DNA of 64,000 bases, from positions 118,595-182,594 of the forward strand of contig JAVSGI010000008.1 in NCBI GenBank assembly GCA_032334235.1. The letters run 5' to 3'. Of this stretch, positions 26,954-35,365 are shown in pieces (the first letter of the stretch is position 1; every line of letters begins with the position of its first letter). A program made the position numbers and the translations under genes. The notes beneath the pieces were generated by a model. The model made no database searches. It had not been told where the DNA came from and saw only the letters and a list, made by a program, of their open reading frames with translations. Origin of the DNA: Paracoccaceae bacterium Fryx2. GTDB lineage: Bacteria > Pseudomonadota > Alphaproteobacteria > Rhodobacterales > Rhodobacteraceae.

Positions 26954-27550
26954 TCAAGCGGTTTCCCGCAGCGCCCGCCAGATCGGCGCGATCTTTTTGC
27001 GAGTGGTGCTCTCCTCCGGAATCTCGCCCGTGGGCGAGTTCTGCGCAAACCAGTCCTGCACCTCAGTGATCAGTTCCACCTGCGTCGCGGGTATTCCACG
27101 GTCGTTGAACCTGCAAAACAGCATGATGATTGCCCCGTCCCAGTCGTAGCGCGACGCAGCACCTGAAGGGGGTGCCGGGCGAAGGCGCCGGTCGGGGTCA
27201 TCATCGAACTTCCGCACGTCGTCGGCCATCAGCAGCAAGTCAGCCAGTTTGATGACGACGCCCCCCGCTGGATCAGTGATGTGAAGCCATTCGATACTGC
27301 CCTCCGGCCGAATGCGGATCACCCGGCATTCCTCGTCGCAATGCCCATGGCGGCGGAACATCTTCATCATATCGGCGGCGTTGACCGCGACGATCCCTGC
27401 CACGGGCTGCAGGCTGCAGAGCACCGGGGAGATGCCGGTGAAAATAGAGAATAGGCCTACAATCGACCACGCGGCAACATCGGCATGGGAACAGTCCAGG
27501 CGGTCGCAAAATTCGTTCAGGGAAAAGAAGGCTCTTGGTGGCAGGGTCAT
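26954..27550 (-). CDS. Conserved phage-associated hypothetical protein
   Basis: 198 residues, convergent with the integrase. Contains a short hydrophobic stretch (IVGLFSIFTGISPVLCSLQP) and an acidic C-terminal half ending TTRKKIAPIWRALRETA. I recognise no catalytic motif. Similar proteins appear next to integrases in Rhodobacterales prophages (memory, not checked). Confidence 0.55.
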   Translation of the reverse strand: MTLPPRAFFSLNEFCDRLDCSHADVAAWSIVGLFSIFTGISPVLCSLQPVAGIVAVNAADMMKMFRRHGHCDEECRVIRIRPEGSIEWLHITDPAGGVVIKLADLLLMADDVRKFDDDPDRRLRPAPPSGAASRYDWDGAIIMLFCRFNDRGIPATQVELITEVQDWFAQNSPTGEIPEESTTRKKIAPIWRALRETA

Positions 27551-28274
27551 GGGATGTGCGTCCTCTCAATAATTGGCAACACCCTTGTCAGCGCCGGGTA
27601 TTGCGGGAATGCGTTCCTAAACAGTCACTTGTCCTCAAGCATTCAGTCCAAAAGACGCCTCAAGGTGTCGTCTTCGGTCATGCCTCAAGAACCGGGTGCC
27701 ACGTGCCCCAGTGCCTTGAAACCCTGACTGAAAGAATCGCCTTGAGCTGATAATAGTGACGCTACTCGCCCTTCGGCAGCATTAGAACTAGCCATCCCCG
27801 TGAATTTTGGACTGAGGGTAAAACATGAACAAATTATTTTTCTGGTAAACTCTTGACATCACGCGCTTGGCCAATGTGGCCGCTGCCCGAACTATGCACG
27901 ATGATCGATGTTCACCGGTGTCGTGATTATCCGGCACTGCCCTGACGGCTGCGACGCAGGGTGATCCTGCACCGAATCATGGGCGCAGACGCTTTGCGCA
28001 TGCCTTTGTCCGATTGATGCGGTCCAAACCTGACCCGCATCGACCACCACCCCTGCCGGGCGGAAATTTCTGGCCATCAGCACCGGAAACGGCGGAATGG
28101 AGATGGGCGGCTGTCCCATTCCGCATTCCGGAGGTCATGCCTAAATCTCAATGAAACAAGGACCGGAATTGAATCCGGCGCTTCAATTCCGGTCTCCGCC
28201 TAGGTTCCGGTCCTGTGTGTCTGCTTTCCTCTGCCCGTCCCCGGCCTTCGCCGGGATCTCGATGGGAGATCGAA
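27551..28274. other. Early-region intergenic stretch
   Basis: About 720 bases without a supported gene. It holds an AT-rich patch with a TTGACA hexamer (about 27853-27858), a 13-bp inverted repeat (28161-28194) and a GC hairpin CCCGGC-CTTC-GCCGGG just before the next gene. It is likely the control region of the early operon. Confidence 0.5.
28161..28194. promoter_or_regulatory. 13-bp perfect inverted repeat, possible operator
   Basis: gaccggaattgaa (28161-28173) and ttcaattccggtc (28182-28194) are exact inverted copies separated by 8 bases. It lies about 80 bases upstream of the HTH gene at 28275. No T-run follows, so an operator or replication-control palindrome is more likely than a terminator. 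Confidence 0.5.
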
Positions 28275-28523
28275 ATGCAAAAGACTGCCCCTGCCTTGCA
28301 GGAACAGCCTCTAAACCTTCTGGCCGACTGGATCAGCCGCGAGCAACTGGCTGGTGAACTTGGGCTCGCAAGCGACACCTTGGCGCGCTGGGAGGCACGG
28401 CAACTTGGGCCGCCCTGCACCCGGATCGGGCGGAAGGTCCTCTATCGCCGCACCTCAGTCCAGGACTGGATCAGTGCGCAGGAACAAAGCCGCCCGGCCC
28501 GGACACGGCGAGGACGGAAATGA
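28275..28523 (+). CDS. Small helix-turn-helix DNA-binding protein (excisionase/MerR-like)
   Basis: 82 residues from ATG 28275. The core ISREQLAGELGLASDTLARW, then a wing-like GPPCTRIGRKVLYRRTSVQDW, is the winged-helix layout of excisionases and AlpA-like regulators. A basic tail (RPARTRRGRK) follows. First gene of the early operon; it overlaps the next start by 4 bases (ATGA). Confidence 0.75.
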   Translation: MQKTAPALQEQPLNLLADWISREQLAGELGLASDTLARWEARQLGPPCTRIGRKVLYRRTSVQDWISAQEQSRPARTRRGRK

Positions 28524-28783
28524 ACCAGCCACGATCTCACCCGCTTGTTGCGCAGCCCGCCACCGGTGACTGGATGCAAGCCCGCCTGGCCGAAGCGCGC
28601 GGCATTCTTGACGATCTCTCGCAACACCCTGAATCGTTGGTTATCCTGGCAGCCCGCGTGGTAGCCGGGCAAACCGACGATGCCGATGAATGCGCTGATG
28701 CCATTGAGGTGTTGCGCCTGATCGATCGGCACCCATTGCATGTCATCGCTGCCGCGGCCTTCCCGAACGGCGGTGCGGCATGA
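28520..28783 (+). CDS. Hypothetical early phage protein
   Basis: 87 residues, helical, acidic (QTDDADECADAIEVLRLID). Start and stop both overlap its neighbours by 4 bases, so it is translationally coupled in the operon. No motif recognised. Confidence 0.6.
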   Translation: MNQPRSHPLVAQPATGDWMQARLAEARGILDDLSQHPESLVILAARVVAGQTDDADECADAIEVLRLIDRHPLHVIAAAAFPNGGAA

Positions 28784-29172
28784 ACCGGCGCAGCACCCCT
28801 GAGGCCGATGCCCAGCGCGCCATCGTGCTGGCTCTGCGGTTCGCTCTGCCCCGCGATGCCATCGTTCACCACGCCGCCAACGAAATCGCCGCCGGGGATC
28901 GGCGCGGCCAAATCCGCCAGTCGATCCTGGTCGGCATGGGCGTCCATGCGGGCTTCGCCGACCTGATCGTGATTTCCGGCGGCCGCGTGCTGTTCCTTGA
29001 GGTCAAAAGCGAGACGGGGCGGTTGCGCAAATCGCAGGAGGTGTTTCGCGACACGGTCTGCGCGCAGGGCTTTGGCTGGGCGCAGGTGCGCTCGGTCGAT
29101 GACGCGCTGGGCGCGCTGGCGGACAACGGCTTCACCAGCCGGGTCCGCCCAGCGCGGCGGGTCGCGCCATGA
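28780..29172 (+). CDS. VRR-NUC domain nuclease
   Basis: 130 residues. VRR-NUC is a PD-(D/E)XK-fold nuclease found in phage replication modules and in FAN1. Seen here: EADAQRAIVLAL (helix with Glu), GMGVHAGFADLIVISGG (catalytic Asp) and VLFLEVKSETGRLRKSQ (E-x-K). It overlaps both neighbours by 4 bases. Confidence 0.85.
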   Translation: MNRRSTPEADAQRAIVLALRFALPRDAIVHHAANEIAAGDRRGQIRQSILVGMGVHAGFADLIVISGGRVLFLEVKSETGRLRKSQEVFRDTVCAQGFGWAQVRSVDDALGALADNGFTSRVRPARRVAP

Positions 29173-30122
29173 GCCACAAGGCAACCGTCTGGGCCATCCA
29201 GCAACGCGGGTTGAAACCTGCCACCAAGATCGTGCTCTGGTTTCTCTGCGATCGGCACAATCCGGATTTCGGCTGCTTCCCGACGCAGGCACGGCTGGCC
29301 GACGATGCGGAAATGTCGATCTCGGCGCTGAACGACCACCTCGCCAAGCTGCAGGAACTGCGGCTGATCCACCGGGTGCGCGCCGAAGATCCGCGCACCC
29401 ACAAGCGCTTGGCCACACGCTACATCCTGGGGTTCGAGGACGGCTTCCCACAAGAGCCAACTCCGGAAACCGGAGACGGCTTTGGGGGAACGGAGGAAGA
29501 ACAAGGCTGCGACCCATCTCCGGATTCCGGACATGGAGCCATCTCCGGATTTTCGGCAAAGCCATCTCCGGATTTTGCCCAAAGCCATCTCCGGAATCCG
29601 GAGACTAACCTTGTAAGAGAACCTTTAAGTAAACCTGTAAAGGAGGAGGAGGAGGACGCGCAAGCGCGAGATTCCGATTTTGATCGGTTTTTCGCAGAAG
29701 TGATCTTGGCGCTGGGCCTCGACCCCGCCGCGCTGCCCGGCTGGTGGCAAGGTGGGCCGCCTCGGCTGCACGTCCAGCGCTGGCGCACCGAGTTGGGGCT
29801 GACCGAAGCAGAGATCGTGGCGGCGGCGAAGGGCACACGCAAGGATCATCCCGAGCCTCCCGATGGCCCAAAGGCGCTGGACCGCGCCATGCAGCGTGCA
29901 GCCCAGCGCAAGACCGAGGATGCCGGGCGCAAGCGTCGCAAGCGCAGATCCGATCCAGCGCCAGCGGTAAAGCCGATCATCGACCTGCCCGCGTTCTACG
30001 CCAACCTCGTGAACGCCGACGGTTTTCTGCCGGTCAGCGCCATCAGCAACACCATGCGCGATGCCATGCTCTGGCGGGGCCTCGTCACGCCGGAACGTCT
30101 CCGGATGCGGGGGGTGCGGTGA
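29169..30122 (+). CDS. Helix-turn-helix phage replication-type protein with internal iteron-like repeats
   Basis: 317 residues. The N-terminal winged helix (WAIQQRGLKPATKIVLWFL; FPTQARLADDAEMSISALND) is of the Rep/DnaD-like HTH_36 type found in phage replication initiators. A Ser/Pro-rich linker (about residues 98-145) is encoded by spaced ccatctccgga repeats (29514-29601). A basic stretch KRRKRR is near residue 260. The nucleotide repeats inside the gene resemble an origin embedded in an initiator gene, as in lambda O. Confidence 0.65.
   Translation: MSHKATVWAIQQRGLKPATKIVLWFLCDRHNPDFGCFPTQARLADDAEMSISALNDHLAKLQELRLIHRVRAEDPRTHKRLATRYILGFEDGFPQEPTPETGDGFGGTEEEQGCDPSPDSGHGAISGFSAKPSPDFAQSHLRNPETNLVREPLSKPVKEEEEDAQARDSDFDRFFAEVILALGLDPAALPGWWQGGPPRLHVQRWRTELGLTEAEIVAAAKGTRKDHPEPPDGPKALDRAMQRAAQRKTEDAGRKRRKRRSDPAPAVKPIIDLPAFYANLVNADGFLPVSAISNTMRDAMLWRGLVTPERLRMRGVR
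29514..29605 (+). repeat. Four iteron-like direct repeats inside the replication-type gene
   Basis: ccatctccgga starts at 29514, 29539, 29562 and 29585, spacing 25, 23 and 23 bases. A related ccggaaaccggag copy lies just upstream (29463-29475). Spacing near two helical turns suits a row of protein sites on one DNA face. They also translate into a repeated SPD/ISGF peptide. Confidence 0.55.
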
Positions 30123-31385
30123 ATGGCATGGTGTCACGTCCCCGGCACGGATTGTCCCTCTGCGCAGGCGGCGGAGGCTTGGATATGGGCCTCATGCTCG
30201 CAGAGCCAGGCTATCACACCCGCGCCTTCGTCGAGTGGGAGGACTGGCCAAGGTCTGTGCTCATCGCGGCCCAGCGCGCAGGGTATTTCGCCCCGGCACC
30301 GATCTGGGATGACCTGCGTAGCTTCAATGCCAGCATCTTCCACGGTGCCTTTGACACGGTGCTGGCTGGATATCCCTGTCAGCCCTTCAGCGCAGCCGGA
30401 AAGCGCGGCGGTGCCGACGATCCCCGCCACCTGTGGCCCGAGGTCGCCCGCGTCATCGGAGAGTGCCGACCCGAATGGGTTTTCCTCGAAAACGTCTCAG
30501 GCCATGTCAAGCTCGGCCTTGAAGCCGTACTGCGAGAGCTTTGGGGACTGGGCTACACGCCTACGGCAGGCCTCTTCTCGGCGGCAGAAGTCGGCGCGCC
30601 GCACCAGCGGCTCCGGATCTTCATCCTGGCCCACACCGATGAGTCTGCACCCCGGCACCGATCGCTACAACCCGGCCGGGAACAGCGACTTCACCCGCAA
30701 GGCAGAAGCACTGGCGCTGGGCATCACCAACTGGTCGACGCCGAAGGCCACGGATGGCGCGAAGGGTGGGCCGGGGCAGAGCTATGGCTCGGGCGGAACA
30801 CCACCCCTGCCAGCGCAGGCGGCACAATGGCAAACGCCGGTGGCGGACGACCAGATGGACAGGCTGCGCGGCAAGATCAACAGCCGGGGCGAGCCGAAGC
30901 TGAGCGCACAAGCAATCCAGTGGCCGACACCAGCCGCACAGAACTGGAAGGGATCGAGCGAAGCCAGCATCATCCGCGCCGATGGCAAGAGCCGGATGGA
31001 CATCCTGCATTACCGGGCGGAACAGGGCTTCACCCGCCCGGTCCTGGCGACCGCGCCGGATGGGCAGCGGCCCTCGCCACACGCCCCGATCTCGCGCCCG
31101 CTGTGGGCTTCGATGATTGCCTCGCATGGGCGGGTCGTATCGCGGCGGATCCTGAAAGCCCGGGCACGGCGGCGGCTGAACCCGCTCTTCGTCGGATGGC
31201 TGATGGGCTGGCCCATCGGGCACGCGCTCTGCGCCTGCTCGGAAACGGAGTTCATCCACTGGCAGCGGCACATGCGTGGCGCGCTCTCGCGGCTGCCCAC
31301 GGCCTCGGGCCCCTGGATTTGGCGCCCGGCGGATGGGCCGGAAGGTCCAGCGCAGATGACGCTCTTTGAAGGATTGCAGCCATGA
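30119..31385 (+). CDS. Phage DNA (cytosine-5)-methyltransferase, probable frameshift near 30625
   Basis: Starts at GTG 30119 (overlapping the previous stop) or ATG 30128. The first half has motif I (LSLCAGGGGLDMGL), motif IV with the catalytic Cys (GYPCQPFSAAGK, about residue 84), ENV motif VI (FLENVSGH) and motif VIII (QRLRIFI). From about 30630 a different frame (to the stop at 31383-31385) carries the WPTP-rich tail of phage Dcm proteins (SSWPTPMSLHPGTD; NWSTPKATDGAKGG; RLNPLFVGWLMGWPIG) and ends in an ATGA overlap with the next gene. The original frame stays open to 31369 and contains a motif X-like LLGNGVHPLAAAHAW. An indel at about 30620-30635 is likely. Confidence 0.75.
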
Positions 31386-32050
31386 GCATGCAGGGGCGGA
31401 TCGGGCATGCTCGTGGTACCAGGACAAAACGCGCGCTGGGCGTGCAGGCGATGCTGGAATGGGCGTTCCGGGTGGAACAGGCTCAACTGGAACTGCCCCC
31501 GCCGAAGGATGTGGTCGAGGAAGGTTTCGGCTTCGGCCTTGAATACGTCCTCCTTCAGCAAGCAGCGCTGGGCTGCAAAGTCGATGGCGGCCATCACAAG
31601 ATGGACAGCTACACCCACGCGGATGCCGAGGTCGTCGCAGCCACTGTTGCGGGGATTCCTGACAGTCTCGGCGGCATCCGTATGGCGATCAGCGTCGCCG
31701 AATTTGCCCGCGCCGGAATGACCCCGGACTGGATGCCCGGCGTGGTGCCGCGCTGCGTGCCTCTGGAGACCAAGCAAAATCAGCATGGCGAACGATCCAG
31801 CACCATCATCGTTGGCATCGAACGGGTTAGGACCCGGGGCAAGTGGCGGACCGTGGAGGTGCTGGCCTGCCCGGTCACCTGGCGGCCGTATCCGGAGCAG
31901 ATTGCCTCCGCCCGGCGCGGCTATGAGGACTGGTGGCTGGCGCTGGACTGGGTGCGGGATGGGCTGGTGGTAGGCGGCATGCTGCGGGAGGTGGAGGTGA
32001 CGGCGGCGATGCCGAAGGTGCGGCCGTGGCAGGAACGCGGCGGCAAGTGA
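31382..32050 (+). CDS. Conserved phage hypothetical protein
   Basis: 222 residues, start overlapping the methyltransferase stop by 4 bases. N-terminal basic segment (RGTRTKRALGVQAMLEWAF), then a large mixed domain. Features are KMDSYTHADAEVVAATV, and a C-terminal WRTVEVLACPVTWRPYP. No known active site seen. It is the last plus-strand gene before the convergent defence operon, whose end is 15 bases away. Confidence 0.6.
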   Translation: MSMQGRIGHARGTRTKRALGVQAMLEWAFRVEQAQLELPPPKDVVEEGFGFGLEYVLLQQAALGCKVDGGHHKMDSYTHADAEVVAATVAGIPDSLGGIRMAISVAEFARAGMTPDWMPGVVPRCVPLETKQNQHGERSSTIIVGIERVRTRGKWRTVEVLACPVTWRPYPEQIASARRGYEDWWLALDWVRDGLVVGGMLREVEVTAAMPKVRPWQERGGK

Positions 32051-32065
32051 CCGCCGCGCCGTACA

Positions 32066-35000
32066 TCACTTGATAACTTTGTCGATAAATCCCAGCGTGT
32101 TGGCATTTTCCAACAAGGTCCTCACCTTACTTCTGTCGAGGCCTGAAGGAACCTCGGCATCAATCTCCAGCCGCAAGGTGACCTCGCTGCCCGGCAATGT
32201 GGTCAGCTGTTCGACAATTGCCTCGACGATCTGACGCATTTCGTGTGCTGGTCGATCAGCAGATATCATAACGGTGCCGATGAACCTTGTCGGATTCTTT
32301 TCCGGCTGAACAACTGCCGGTCCAGGGCGCAACCCGGTGCCCTCTGGAACCGGCGGTACAACAGCCGGTACAACGGGCTGCACGGCGGAAGCCAACACCT
32401 GCAGATGATGTTCAGCGACCTCCGGCTTCAAGATGACGCTGTCTGAATCAATCACGATTGGCGCATTGGCGGCGTTCTGAACTGCCAAGCCAATATATCG
32501 CTCGTTCTTTTCGTCCCACCGCTCGGCATAGGCGAAGGGACCGGGAACCATCGCACCGATCGAGGCACGGACAGCTTTGACCAGCACGTTCTTGTCCTTG
32601 ACCCTCGGCAAGTAGATGTAACGGTTCAGGTATTCCCACAGATCCTTCAGCGACAAGTGGTCCTTGCCGTTCCAGATGTACTTCTGCAACTCGCGATCCA
32701 GCCGCGCTGGGCCTAGCTCAGGGAGCAGACCCTCATCACTAGCCAGTTTCTTGCTGGCGCGCGAGAGAAGGCCATCCTGCGCTGGCACCTTTGACGCAAT
32801 CCATTCGACATCAGCCTGCGCGCTTTCCTGCATCGGATAGAGCAGATAGCACCACGTTTCCTTCAGGCGGGTTTTGACCGTTTCGTTCGCTTCGACAACC
32901 TTCGCTTTCGCGAGCGCGCTGTCACGCTGCGTCAGGTTCAGCCGATCTGTGTCTTTCACGATGCCTGACCAAGCGAGGGCGGATCGCATGGCCTCTTTCA
33001 GATTGTCGAGTTGCCGTCCTTCTGCCGCAAGGAAGACCAGCATGTTCCGATACACCCGCGGCGTCGACCCACGTTGCAGCAGGATATCCTTGGCTTCCGT
33101 CATGGCCTCGGATGTGTCGCGTCCGTTGTGCGGATGCGCGACACCAAGAATAACCGCCCTGACCCCACCGGGTTCATCCGGAACATCGGCCGAGCTGCTG
33201 GGCGAAACCTGCACCGTGTCAAAATGGCCCCTGTCGCCAAGGCCGTTGATGTAGGTCGCCAGCACCTTGTCGATCTCCAAAAGGACAAGCGGTTCCTCGA
33301 CCTGACCCGCCCGGTCTGCCGCCAGGCGGTTCAAGCTGGCCGACAGGGAATACCAATAGCGGCCAAGATCACCATGCATGTAGCGCGCGCTGTTGGCGAG
33401 GCGGCGGAGAGCGTCACCAAAGATTGCGGGCCGCTCGCCGGGCTGAACAACACCAAGATTGATCTGACGGTCATCAAGGCCCTTGTTGTCCTGCTGGTAG
33501 GTCGGCGCAGTGCCCATGAAGATGGCGCGCGCAACGCGTCGCGTGGCAGAATACCGATTCAAGTTCGGCGCTGACTGGTCGATTTTGTAGGGCGTCGAGT
33601 TCGAACCGTCGACATCACCAGCGATGATCGACTGCCATGTGACATCGAGATAGTGCAGCAGTTCTGGCTCGACCCGAGCTGAGCTGATCGACACGCTGCC
33701 AGGCATGATCATCACCGACGGGTCGTTGTTCATCCACAACTCGTGGATCACCTGCGCCATCAGCCGCAGCACACCACGCGTGCGCTGGAATTTTTCCAAT
33801 GACCCCCAACTGGTGTAAAGCTGATCGAACAGCTCGGGGTGGATCGGATAGGCCTTTTCCAGCTTGCGCCGGTAGTCCTCGTCCGCACAGCCCTGTGGAA
33901 ACTCATTCGAGTTCTCACGGTACATTTTCACAAACTGCTTCAGCGTATTGTCGCGGTGATGGAATTTGTCGCCGGGAATCTGCTTGAACAGGCGGCGGCG
34001 CACGATTTCGTAGCTTTCCTCCTGCGACGCCGGGCGCCAACCGGTCTCAACCCGGCTGAAGGTCTGCTTTAATCGCGCCAGTGCCTCTTGGCCACCTTCG
34101 CCACCCACCTCGATCTGTGACGCTGGCAGCGATGCCACCAGCAACGTGCCCGGGCTGGCCTTGACCGCCTCGGTCAGCGACTGAACGAAAGACAGGTTGG
34201 AATCGAACGATCCCGAGGCAAGCCCCTCGACCCTGTAGATCTGGCGCAGGTATGCCACCCATTCGTCGATCAGGATCAGGCTGGGCGAGCATTTCCTAAA
34301 CAGCGATTCCAGCAGGTTTGACCCTGGCGCGACCCCACTCGCGTCATTCTCTGCCACCATCGCAAAGGCCTCGGCCCCACCCAGCTGCCAAGCCATCTCG
34401 CCCCAGGTCGTGCGGATCTTCTGCCCACCCCCAACCGTCAGGATATCCTGCGGTCCGCGCGATGTTCCGACCAGAACCGCGCGGTTGATCTTGACCGGCA
34501 CCGTCAGGCCATCGCGTTCAAACAACTGGTCAAGTCCCGGCAAGTCTTGCACCGGCGTGCCGCCCGCCATGTGATAGAGCGCCAGCATCGAGTGGGTCTT
34601 GCCACCACCAAAGTTGGTCTGCAACTCCACCACCGGATCGCCGCCCGCAGCCGACAAGCGCTTTGCCGCCCCGGTCAACAGGGTGCTCAGACCATCGGTC
34701 AGATAGGTGCGCGCGAAAAATTCGGTCGGGTTGCTGTATTCCGACGGCGCGCTGCCGTTGTGCACCTTTGCCAGATCGGCGGCGAACTCAGCCTGCTGGA
34801 ACTCGCCGGTCGCCACGTCCTGGTGCGGTTCCACTACTTCGCGCCACGGTAGCAACCCGGCCACGGTATCGACCATGATCTCGGACCGTGTCGTCTTCTT
34901 GCGCTCTTCATTGCGCTGCAGCTCTGCGAACTTGGTCCGCAGGATGGTGTCACGCATCGCGGCGATCTTGTCCGCCGCCTCGCTGGAACTCACCGCCTCC

Positions 35001-35359
35001 AGCAGCCGCCGCATGCTGTCCAGCGCGCGTTCGGCGTCGTCATAGGTGAAGTTGCCGTCATGGGCCAACTTGTTACGCACATCGACCAGTTCGTTGACGA
35101 TTGACCGGTGCGTCCGCTCCAGCGTGTTGCGGAAGCAATCGTTCCAGAACTTCTCCATGACCTGCAAGAGCTTTTGGGTGTCGAGCGTGAACTTGCCATT
35201 GCTCTCTGCGCGCCACGTAGGAAACACACCGATGACCGTCTTGGGCCAGCCAACCCCCAGCCCGGCCTCAAGCGAGCGCATGACATAGGCGTGCAAGCCC
35301 TCACGCATGAACTCCATGCCTTCGAAAACCGACTGCCGCGTGCTCTTGGCCATGCTCAA
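32066..35359 (-). CDS. DUF499 / Swt1-HEPN ATPase, ATPase subunit of an Hma-type anti-phage system
   Basis: 1,097 residues, last gene of a four-gene minus-strand operon, 6 bases after the methyltransferase gene. An N-terminal Swt1-type HEPN domain (about 20-125) has the R-x4-H motif RNKLAH at 95-100, typical of HEPN RNases. An AAA-like ATPase follows, with Walker A NFGGGKTH (about 249-256) and Walker B SLILIDEW (about 359-366). The C-terminus has a Pro/Val linker and a small domain. DUF499 proteins are named as anti-phage-associated beside DUF1156 methyltransferases and SNF2 helicases. RNase activity is inference. Confidence 0.87.
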   Translation of the reverse strand: MSMAKSTRQSVFEGMEFMREGLHAYVMRSLEAGLGVGWPKTVIGVFPTWRAESNGKFTLDTQKLLQVMEKFWNDCFRNTLERTHRSIVNELVDVRNKLAHDGNFTYDDAERALDSMRRLLEAVSSSEAADKIAAMRDTILRTKFAELQRNEERKKTTRSEIMVDTVAGLLPWREVVEPHQDVATGEFQQAEFAADLAKVHNGSAPSEYSNPTEFFARTYLTDGLSTLLTGAAKRLSAAGGDPVVELQTNFGGGKTHSMLALYHMAGGTPVQDLPGLDQLFERDGLTVPVKINRAVLVGTSRGPQDILTVGGGQKIRTTWGEMAWQLGGAEAFAMVAENDASGVAPGSNLLESLFRKCSPSLILIDEWVAYLRQIYRVEGLASGSFDSNLSFVQSLTEAVKASPGTLLVASLPASQIEVGGEGGQEALARLKQTFSRVETGWRPASQEESYEIVRRRLFKQIPGDKFHHRDNTLKQFVKMYRENSNEFPQGCADEDYRRKLEKAYPIHPELFDQLYTSWGSLEKFQRTRGVLRLMAQVIHELWMNNDPSVMIMPGSVSISSARVEPELLHYLDVTWQSIIAGDVDGSNSTPYKIDQSAPNLNRYSATRRVARAIFMGTAPTYQQDNKGLDDRQINLGVVQPGERPAIFGDALRRLANSARYMHGDLGRYWYSLSASLNRLAADRAGQVEEPLVLLEIDKVLATYINGLGDRGHFDTVQVSPSSSADVPDEPGGVRAVILGVAHPHNGRDTSEAMTEAKDILLQRGSTPRVYRNMLVFLAAEGRQLDNLKEAMRSALAWSGIVKDTDRLNLTQRDSALAKAKVVEANETVKTRLKETWCYLLYPMQESAQADVEWIASKVPAQDGLLSRASKKLASDEGLLPELGPARLDRELQKYIWNGKDHLSLKDLWEYLNRYIYLPRVKDKNVLVKAVRASIGAMVPGPFAYAERWDEKNERYIGLAVQNAANAPIVIDSDSVILKPEVAEHHLQVLASAVQPVVPAVVPPVPEGTGLRPGPAVVQPEKNPTRFIGTVMISADRPAHEMRQIVEAIVEQLTTLPGSEVTLRLEIDAEVPSGLDRSKVRTLLENANTLGFIDKVIK

Positions 35360-35365
35360 ATCTCC

